Shown here: one piece after another, positions 1-5,054 of the stretch | Layout of the letters: each line of letters opens with the position of its first letter | How positions within the stretch are numbered: the stretch's first letter is position 1 | Assembly: GCA_019247135.1 (NCBI GenBank) | Contig: JAFAPL010000207.1 | Location: 1 to 8,225, forward strand | Length of the DNA stretch: 8,225 bases | Direction of reading: 5' to 3' | Origin: Chloroflexota bacterium | Lineage (GTDB): Bacteria > Chloroflexota > UBA6077 > CF-72 | The notes under the pieces: model-generated | Databases searched by the model: none | The model's input: the letters and a program-made list of their open reading frames with translations, nothing else | Told to the model about the DNA's origin: nothing | Translations under genes and position numbers: made by a program

Positions 1-974
1 CGCAGCTCCGGCGGAGTCCATACAAGACCGAGCCGCTCGTACAGCTCGACTTCGCTCTCACCCGCGAGGCGCTGCCCGGTCAGCTCGTCTTCGAGACCGA
101 GTGCCGAAAAAGTCCAGCCGCGCTCGGAAGCCAGTTGTTCGAGGCGCGTCACATGCGCGTGTGAGCCCGTGTACCACACGAGCGCGCTGCCCCATGCCAT
201 GCGCGGGACGATGATCAGGCGCACGTCGAGGCCGCCGTAGAGGCGCACGGTTGCGCTGTCGGACGCACGCTCGCGCACCTCGACCAGGTTCGGCAATCGC
301 AGGAGCCCGTCGACGAGCCGCTCGGCTTCCTCGAGATCGTCGCGCGCGGCGAGCAGGTCGACACCGCCGACGGTGTCCTGCATGCGGCGGACGCTGCCGA
401 CCACCGCGATTCTGTCCGCCTCGGTGGGCGAGCCAAGTGCTTGTTGCACCTGGTGGACGGCGACCCACGCGTCAGACAGCAAGCTGCGACCGGACCGCTG
501 TTTCAGGCGCTCCAGGCTGGCCAGCACGTTCTCGGCGAGCTTGTCGCTGAATCCAGGCACGTCTCGGAGTCGGCCGTCACGTGCGGCCTGCTCGAGTTCC
601 GCCGCGGAGCTGACGCCCAGTTGTTTGTAGAGCGCCCGCGCCTTGCTCGGGCCCAGTCCTGGGACTTGCATGAGCGACGCCAATCCCGCCGGGAAGTCGC
701 GGCGGATCTGGTCGAAAAACTCCATCCGACCGGTGGTCAGGTACTCGATGATTTTTGCCTCGAGCGCGCCGCCGACACCCGGCAACTGCCGAAGGCGGCC
801 TTCCTTGAACAGGTCGTCCAGACGCTCGGTCGCGCTGCCGACGCTGCGTGCGGCCGTGCGATAGGCGTTGTAGCGATAGATGGGCTCGCCTTTGAGCTCG
901 AGGATGTCACCGATCTCGGCGAACAGCCGCGCCACTTCGGCGTTCGCGTTGGAACGCGGCTCGTCCTCGGACAT
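1..974 (-). CDS. polX: PolX family DNA polymerase/PHP protein, N-terminal 324 residues (C-terminus beyond window)
   Basis: The minus frame is open from ATG 974 to the window edge, giving 324 visible residues with no stop. Bacterial PolX is a gap-filling repair polymerase with a C-terminal PHP exonuclease domain. Seen here: the N-terminal 8-kDa-like domain (NAEVARLF, then LELKGEPIYRYNAYRTAAR, residues 12-43); helix-hairpin-helix turns at LPGVGGALEAKI (64-75), VPGLGPSKA (104-112) and VPGFSDKL (139-146); the nucleotidyltransferase signature GSVRR (193-197); and the TGS element (269-271). The visible part ends in WTPPELR, the usual junction to the PHP domain, which must lie to the left of the window. 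The first catalytic Asp of the DxD pair is Gly204 (VGGVD), and the third Asp is replaced by Arg252 or shifted to Asp250, so polymerase activity is doubtful. The start is 19 bp from the divergent E1-alpha start. The family call is secure; activity is not. Confidence 0.93.
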   Translation of the reverse strand, partial: MSEDEPRSNANAEVARLFAEIGDILELKGEPIYRYNAYRTAARSVGSATERLDDLFKEGRLRQLPGVGGALEAKIIEYLTTGRMEFFDQIRRDFPAGLASLMQVPGLGPSKARALYKQLGVSSAAELEQAARDGRLRDVPGFSDKLAENVLASLERLKQRSGRSLLSDAWVAVHQVQQALGSPTEADRIAVVGSVRRMQDTVGGVDLLAARDDLEEAERLVDGLLRLPNLVEVRERASDSATVRLYGGLDVRLIIVPRMAWGSALVWYTGSHAHVTRLEQLASERGWTFSALGLEDELTGQRLAGESEVELYERLGLVWTPPEL

Positions 975-981
975 GCAGCGT

Positions 982-987
982 TAGCAT
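982..987 (+). promoter_or_regulatory. Candidate leaderless -10 hexamer of E1-alpha (TAGCAT)
   Basis: TAGCAT fits TANNNT and lies exactly 6 nt before ATG 994, so the expected +1 base is the A of the start codon. An AGGAG string (988-992) sits only 1 nt from the ATG, too close to work as a ribosome-binding site. The same TANNNT-N6-ATG arrangement precedes the paaK and dpgC-like genes in this window. Confidence 0.5.
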
Positions 988-988
988 A
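983..988 (-). promoter_or_regulatory. Candidate -10 hexamer of polX (TATGCT)
   Basis: On the minus strand TATGCT (4 of 6 matches to TATAAT) lies 8 nt before the polX ATG at 974. There is no Shine-Dalgarno sequence between them, so a leaderless or near-leaderless transcript is likely. The hexamer shares five bases with the plus-strand -10 candidate of the E1-alpha gene. No convincing -35 was seen; a 17-nt spacer would put it inside the E1-alpha coding sequence. Confidence 0.4.
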
Positions 989-993
989 GGAGC

Positions 994-2052
994 ATGTCAT
1001 CAGCGCCGTCGGAGTTACGGCGCAGTGGCCCGGACACGCGCGGCGTCACGGGCGCACATCGACGCGGGCCGCGAGCGGTGCATCGCGCCTTCGGTCTTTC
1101 CGACCAGGACGCGCTCGACATGTACTACGCGATGCTGGTCACCCGTCAGCTCAGCCAGCAGGCGCTGCGGCTCGCGTTCCAGGGCACCATCGACGTGTCG
1201 ATTCCGTCCGACGGGCACGAGGCCGCCCAGATCGCCAGCATGCGCGCGCTGCGGCCGACCGATCCCGTGTACCTCTTCTATCGCAGCGTGCCAGCCGCGT
1301 ATGCACGTGGGATGACGGCACGTGAAATCTGCCTGGGCTATTTCGGACGCGCCGACGACCCCTCCTCCGGTGGTAAGAACCTGGCTGGCCACTGGGCCAA
1401 ACGCGAGCTGTGCCTGATGAGCGTCTCGGGTTCGGTGGCCACACAAATCCCGCACGCGGTCGGCTCGGCGCTGGGCGCCAAGCTGCGCGGCGAAGACAGC
1501 GTCTCGGTCGCCTATTTCGGCGACGGCGGTTCGTCCAAAGCCGACTTCCACGAGGCGCTGAATTTTGCCGCGGTGCAGCAGCTGCCGGTGGTGCTGTTCT
1601 GCGAGAACAACGGGCTGGCGATCTCGGTGCCCTTCGATAAGCAGTCGCCCGTTGCGCGCGTGGCCGACCGAGCCGTTGGCTATCACGTGGTCGGCATCAG
1701 CGTCGATGGTGCGGACCCACTGCAGGTGTACCGGGTGATGCGCGAGGCGGTCGAGGCGGCGCGTGCCGGGAGTGGTCCAGCGCTCATCGAGGCACGCGTC
1801 ACGCGGCTGGGGCAGCACACGTCGCAGGTGGGCGACGAGCGCAGTCCACGCGAGGTGGCCGCGGCGCGCCGGGCGGACCCCATCCCGCGATTCGCGCGCT
1901 ATCTCAGGCATGTCGGACTGCTCGATGACTCGCGCGAGCACGAGCTGGAACAGCGCGCTGAGGCGGAAGTTGCCGACGCGGTTGAGTTCGCCCGACAAGC
2001 TCCGATGCCGCCCGTCGCGCGGGCGTTCCAGGACGTCTACGGCCCGGAGTAG
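994..2052 (+). CDS. 2-oxoacid dehydrogenase E1 component, alpha subunit (branched-chain type), without an adjacent beta subunit
   Basis: 352 residues, normal for an E1-alpha subunit. The family binds thiamine diphosphate and Mg2+ and, with E1-beta, decarboxylates 2-oxoacids and passes the acyl group to an E2 lipoyl domain. Seen: GHEAAQ (74-79), FYRS (95-98), the GHW...REL and TQIPHAVG block (132-157) typical of branched-chain E1-alpha, the ThDP motif GDG (176-178) with NN at 205-206, and the His loop RLGQHTSQ (271-278) with candidate catalytic His275. The first 34 residues lie before the conserved domain (starting near LSDQDAL). GTG 1078 is an alternative start, but the -10-like hexamer 6 nt upstream favours ATG 994. 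No E1-beta, E2 or E3 is adjacent: the next gene is convergent and their stop codons touch. The true substrate is unknown; a product of the neighbouring dioxygenase (an arylglyoxylate) is possible. Confidence 0.9.
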   Translation: MSSAPSELRRSGPDTRGVTGAHRRGPRAVHRAFGLSDQDALDMYYAMLVTRQLSQQALRLAFQGTIDVSIPSDGHEAAQIASMRALRPTDPVYLFYRSVPAAYARGMTAREICLGYFGRADDPSSGGKNLAGHWAKRELCLMSVSGSVATQIPHAVGSALGAKLRGEDSVSVAYFGDGGSSKADFHEALNFAAVQQLPVVLFCENNGLAISVPFDKQSPVARVADRAVGYHVVGISVDGADPLQVYRVMREAVEAARAGSGPALIEARVTRLGQHTSQVGDERSPREVAAARRADPIPRFARYLRHVGLLDDSREHELEQRAEAEVADAVEFARQAPMPPVARAFQDVYGPE

Positions 2053-3342
2053 TCAGCGAGGGCGTTTGTCGATGACGCGCACGGCTTTGCCTTCGCTGCG
2101 CGGCACGCCGCCGGGTTGGCACAATTGAATGTGCATCGTGAGACCGGTCGCCTCCCGCAGCGCATGTTGCAGACGATGCGCGAGGGTGTCCGAATTGTCT
2201 GACGCGGCGACGGGTTCGCACAGCACGGTCAGCTCGTCCATGGGCCCGGGCCGCTCGACCACGAGCTGGTAGTGCGGCGTGAGCTCTCCCACCTCCAGCA
2301 GAACGCGCTCCACTTCGGACGGGTACAGGTTGACGCCGCGGATGATGAGCATGTCGTCGTGACGACCGCGGACGCGGCTCATGCGCACCGTCGTCCGCCC
2401 ACACGGACATGGTTCATTCATGAGTGCGGCGATGTCGCCAGTTCGATACCGCAGCATCGGCAGGGCTTCTCTGGTCAGGGTGGTGAAGACGAGCTCACCC
2501 TCACCGCCAACCGGCACAGCCGCAGCGCTGGAAGGATCGATGACTTCGACCAGAAAATGATCTTCCTGGATGTGTGCACCGTTTCGGCCCTCGATGCACT
2601 CGGCCGCTACGCCGGGACCCACAATTTCAGAGAGGCCGTAGACGTTCAGCGCCACGATTCCGAGCTCACGCTCGATGGCGGCGCGCATGGCTTCGGTCCA
2701 CGGCTCGGCGCCGAATATGCCGACTCTTAACGCCAGGCGGTCGCGGCTGATGCCTGACTCGGCGACTGCCTGGGCGATATTGAGCGCATACGACGGCGTG
2801 CAGCACAGCACCTCGCCCTGCAGGTCCTCCAGGAGCAGCACCTGGCGTTGGGTCAGTCCACCCGAGATCGGAATGACCGTACAGCCCATGAGCTCGGCGC
2901 CCTGATGAAAGCCGAGACCGCCCGTGAACAGCCCGTACCCGTACGCGTTGTGCACAACCATGCCCTGCTTTACTCCCGCGCCCGCGAGCGTACGCGCCAC
3001 CACCTCTGACCAGACATCCAGGTCGGCTCGCGTATAGCCGACGACGGTTGGCTTGCCACGCGTGCCGCTCGAGGCGTGGACACGCACCACCTGCTCACGC
3101 GGAACGGCGAACAGGCCAAAGGGGTAGTGCTCGCGCAGGTCCGCCTTGGTCGTAAACGGCACGTCCTTCAGGTCCGCCAGCGACTGAACCTCTTCGGCGG
3201 CCTGGAGCCCCGCCCCGCGCAGCACGTCGCGGCGAGGACGCACGTGCTCGAGCTGGCGCTGGATGGTCGACCGCACGCGGTCGAGCTGCAGGGCTTCGAG
3301 GCGGTCGCGTGGCATGCTCTCGAGCTCGGGATTCCAGAGCAT
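2053..3342 (-). CDS. paaK: Phenylacetate-CoA ligase family protein (arylacetate-CoA ligase)
   Basis: 429 residues, the usual PaaK length. PaaK uses ATP to form an acyl-adenylate and then the CoA thioester of phenylacetate or related aryl acids in the cytosol. Seen in order: the N-terminal WNPELESM; the phosphate-binding loop HASSGTRGKPTV (89-100); YGLSE (235-239); the acidic EDHFLVEVIDP (260-270); YRTGDIA (299-305); a CPCGR element (312-316); hinge and C-terminal domain RGRHDDMLIIRGVNLYPSEVE (325-345); and EGKAVRVIDKR (417-427) carrying the likely adenylation lysine K419. ATG 3342 is supported by TATCGT exactly 6 nt upstream. It is divergent from the DpgC-like gene (38 bp), which would consume an arylacetyl-CoA, and its stop abuts that of E1-alpha. 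No phenylacetyl-CoA epoxidase (paaABCDE) genes are in view, so the classical paa route is not supported here. The exact substrate is not predictable. Confidence 0.93.
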   Translation of the reverse strand: MLWNPELESMPRDRLEALQLDRVRSTIQRQLEHVRPRRDVLRGAGLQAAEEVQSLADLKDVPFTTKADLREHYPFGLFAVPREQVVRVHASSGTRGKPTVVGYTRADLDVWSEVVARTLAGAGVKQGMVVHNAYGYGLFTGGLGFHQGAELMGCTVIPISGGLTQRQVLLLEDLQGEVLCCTPSYALNIAQAVAESGISRDRLALRVGIFGAEPWTEAMRAAIERELGIVALNVYGLSEIVGPGVAAECIEGRNGAHIQEDHFLVEVIDPSSAAAVPVGGEGELVFTTLTREALPMLRYRTGDIAALMNEPCPCGRTTVRMSRVRGRHDDMLIIRGVNLYPSEVERVLLEVGELTPHYQLVVERPGPMDELTVLCEPVAASDNSDTLAHRLQHALREATGLTMHIQLCQPGGVPRSEGKAVRVIDKRPR

Positions 3343-3348
3343 GCCGCA

Positions 3349-3354
3349 ACGATA
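3349..3354 (-). promoter_or_regulatory. Candidate leaderless -10 hexamer of paaK (TATCGT)
   Basis: On the minus strand TATCGT fits TANNNT and lies exactly 6 nt before the paaK ATG at 3342. No Shine-Dalgarno sequence is present. No TTGACA-like -35 is visible. A -35 region at normal spacing would fall at about 3372-3377, on top of the -10 of the divergent gene. Confidence 0.5.
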
Positions 3355-3368
3355 TCGCGCGGACGGCT

Positions 3369-3374
3369 TACAGT
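3369..3374 (+). promoter_or_regulatory. Candidate leaderless -10 hexamer of the dpgC-like gene (TACAGT)
   Basis: TACAGT (4 of 6 matches to TATAAT, fits TANNNT) lies exactly 6 nt before ATG 3381, predicting a transcript that starts at the initiation codon. There is no purine-rich ribosome-binding site. The -35 position at normal spacing (about 3346-3351) overlaps the -10 of paaK, so the two promoters share one RNA-polymerase footprint. Confidence 0.5.
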
Positions 3375-3380
3375 TTGAGC

Positions 3381-4769
3381 ATGGCGATCGCGTTCGAGCC
3401 GGGTGCGCTCAGCGGCGCTGGCTTGCCCGCGCACGAGCTGCGCGAATGGGCCGCATCGCAACCGCGCGATGTTGCTGATGCCGCGGCGAGTTCGCGATTT
3501 CTGTTGACTGGCGAACGACTACTCGGGCGGTTGCCGCCACGGCCCAAACGCTCTACAGCCGAGCAAGCCGCGGCCGAAGCGTTGTGGGCCGAGCTGCGAG
3601 CTGTTCGGCGGCGCTTTTTACGGGTTAGCGCTGGATCGTTGTACGCACGCTTGACCGATGACTTAAGCAAGTGCGTTCGTGTCGAAGAGCTGGTGTACGA
3701 CGCCGCGGCTGCCGTGCCCGGACTGGTGCCCACGCGTGAGCAGGTCAGGGCCGATCGCGAGCGTCTGCAGAAAGACAAGGAAGGCTTCGAGATCGACCAG
3801 GGCGTTTTTCTGGCCCAGGTCCTGAGCGATCCTGCCGCCGGCAGCCATCTGATCTACTCGATGCTTCGGCCGCGGCACGAAGCAGTCGAGCTGTTCGGGG
3901 AGTTCCAGCGATCTGGCCGCGTCGACATCGGCGATACGAGCGTCGAGCGGCGGGGGAGCGTCGGTTACGTCCTGCACGGCAGCCCGCGCTTCCTCAACGC
4001 CGAGGATGACGCGACCACAACGACGCTCGAAATCGGCGTCGACCTGGTGCTGCTCGACCCTGCAATTGAGGTCGGCGTGCTGCGCGGCAAGCCAGTGACA
4101 CACCCCAAGTACGCGGGCCGAAGGTTGTTCAGCTCCGGGATCAACCTGACGCACCTGTATCACGGACTGATCTCGTTCGTGGATTTCTTCATCAGCCGCG
4201 AACTCGGGCTCGTCAACAAGCTCTATCGCGGCCACAGCCTGGCCGAGTACGTGTCGCACGCGGTCGAAGAAACGTCCTCTGAGAAACCGTGGATTGCTGC
4301 CGTGGAGGGGTTCGCGATCGGCGGCGGATGTCAGATCCTGCTGACGATGGACTACGTGCTGGCCGAGCAGTCGAGTTTTTTCAGTCTGCCGGCTCGAAAG
4401 GAAGGGATCATCCCTGGCGTGTCGAACATGCGCCTTTGGCGCTTCGTCGGCGATCGCCTGGCGCGGCAAGCGATCCTGTTCGACCGCCAGTTCCCGGCCG
4501 ACTCAGCCGAGGGACGTCTCATCTGCGATCGGGTGGTGCCCGACGGGGAAATGGACGCTGCGCTTTCGGAGACGCTGGTGGCGCTGACGACCTCAGGCGT
4601 GGTCAGCGCGGCAGGCAACCGCAAGGCGATCCGCGTCGGCCAGGAACCGATCGACGTGTTTCGCCAGTACATGGCGGTGTACTGCCGCGAGCAAGCCCTG
4701 TGTCATTACAGTCCGCAGTTGATCCGTAACCTGGAGTTGAACTGGGACGCGCAGCGACGAAAACCGTAG
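3381..4769 (+). CDS. DpgC-like cofactor-independent arylacetyl-CoA dioxygenase (crotonase superfamily)
   Basis: 462 residues. DpgC of glycopeptide-antibiotic pathways uses O2 without metal or flavin to turn 3,5-dihydroxyphenylacetyl-CoA into 3,5-dihydroxyphenylglyoxylate and CoA. This protein has the same layout: a helical N-terminal domain (about 1-200, including the KDKEGFEIDQGVF segment, 131-143) and a C-terminal crotonase fold with HPKYAGRR (241-248), SSGINLTHL (251-259), RELGLVNK (273-280), EKPWIAAVEGFAIGGGCQ (301-318) and SLPARKEGIIPG. The DpgC residues I recall as important (Glu189, oxyanion Ile235 and Gly296, Arg254, Gln299) fall at a constant +19 offset on E208, I254, G315, R273 and Q318, all identical. 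ATG 3381 was chosen over an upstream ATG (3309), which would overlap paaK head-on and adds 24 residues that look unlike the family. No dpgA, dpgB or dpgD is visible. It is divergent from paaK, a plausible supplier of its substrate. The aryl group used is unknown. Confidence 0.88.
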   Translation: MAIAFEPGALSGAGLPAHELREWAASQPRDVADAAASSRFLLTGERLLGRLPPRPKRSTAEQAAAEALWAELRAVRRRFLRVSAGSLYARLTDDLSKCVRVEELVYDAAAAVPGLVPTREQVRADRERLQKDKEGFEIDQGVFLAQVLSDPAAGSHLIYSMLRPRHEAVELFGEFQRSGRVDIGDTSVERRGSVGYVLHGSPRFLNAEDDATTTTLEIGVDLVLLDPAIEVGVLRGKPVTHPKYAGRRLFSSGINLTHLYHGLISFVDFFISRELGLVNKLYRGHSLAEYVSHAVEETSSEKPWIAAVEGFAIGGGCQILLTMDYVLAEQSSFFSLPARKEGIIPGVSNMRLWRFVGDRLARQAILFDRQFPADSAEGRLICDRVVPDGEMDAALSETLVALTTSGVVSAAGNRKAIRVGQEPIDVFRQYMAVYCREQALCHYSPQLIRNLELNWDAQRRKP

Positions 4770-4775
4770 CTGCGC

Positions 4776-5027
4776 TCAGAACAGGCGCAACCACTGCTGG
4801 GCGAGTCGGGTATGGGCTTTGCAGCGCGCGCTGCCGGCGACGCCGTCCCATTCCGCGTGCGGCCAGAAGAGCACGTGCCGCAGGCCATCCTGGTCAGTCA
4901 TGACTGCGTAACGGCCGATGACGGCATCGCAACGCTCGCATTGCTTCGCGTACGGATCGAAGCACCACTCGCCCGGGTGGAACTCCTTCATGGCGCGGGC
5001 GTTATAGGCAACTCGCCCGTCGAACAC
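4776..5027 (-). CDS. Small 83-residue protein with a putative CCCH zinc site, function unknown
   Basis: I do not recognise this family. The frame is codon-biased towards G/C in third positions like its neighbours, which supports real coding. Cys30-x2-Cys33 and Cys69-x2-His72 could form one zinc site, with Cys22 as an additional candidate. The middle is rich in aromatic residues (VLFWPHAEW, 52-60). There is no signal peptide or membrane segment. It starts at GTG 5027, preceded by a strong GGAGG with a 10-nt gap. ATG 4991 (residue 13) has no ribosome-binding site. It lies 27 bp downstream of the glycosidase gene on the same strand and is probably the last gene of that operon. Its stop is 6 bp from the convergent dpgC-like stop. 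Confidence 0.65.
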   Translation of the reverse strand: MFDGRVAYNARAMKEFHPGEWCFDPYAKQCERCDAVIGRYAVMTDQDGLRHVLFWPHAEWDGVAGSARCKAHTRLAQQWLRLF

Positions 5028-5037
5028 AATAGCTCGC

Positions 5038-5042
5038 CCTCC
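5038..5042 (-). promoter_or_regulatory. Shine-Dalgarno GGAGG for the 83-residue gene
   Basis: On the minus strand a G-rich run (5037-5045) contains GGAGG, 10 nt before GTG 5027. It decides the GTG start over the internal ATG at 4991. A short CCCC-AAAC-GGGG stem (5042-5053) just after the upstream stop codon could pair with part of this run and damp translation; the stem is only 4 bp, so this is speculative. Confidence 0.55.
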
Positions 5043-5054
5043 CCCGTTTGGGGC

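Noticed and set aside
1015..1998. 327-codon open frame on the minus strand across the E1-alpha gene
   Set aside because: It is antisense to a clear E1-alpha gene, its translation resembles no family and is Arg/His-rich. Long antisense frames are expected in GC-rich DNA.
3309..3380. Upstream in-frame ATG (3309) extending the dpgC-like protein by 24 residues
   Set aside because: It would overlap the start of paaK head-on, the added residues look random, and the -10 hexamer placed 6 nt before ATG 3381 marks the later start.
3663..4469. 268-codon minus-strand open frame across the dpgC-like gene
   Set aside because: The plus strand encodes conserved crotonase motifs throughout, so this is a shadow frame.
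994..4769. A glycopeptide-antibiotic (dihydroxyphenylglycine) biosynthetic cluster
   Set aside because: Only a dpgC-like gene is present. No type III polyketide synthase, dpgB/dpgD, aminotransferase or NRPS is visible, and the partner gene is a catabolic-type ligase.
5042..5053. CCCC-GTTT-GGGG inverted repeat as a transcription terminator between the glycosidase and the 83-residue gene
   Set aside because: The stem is only 4 bp and no T-run follows on either strand; it also sits at the ribosome-binding site of the next gene.
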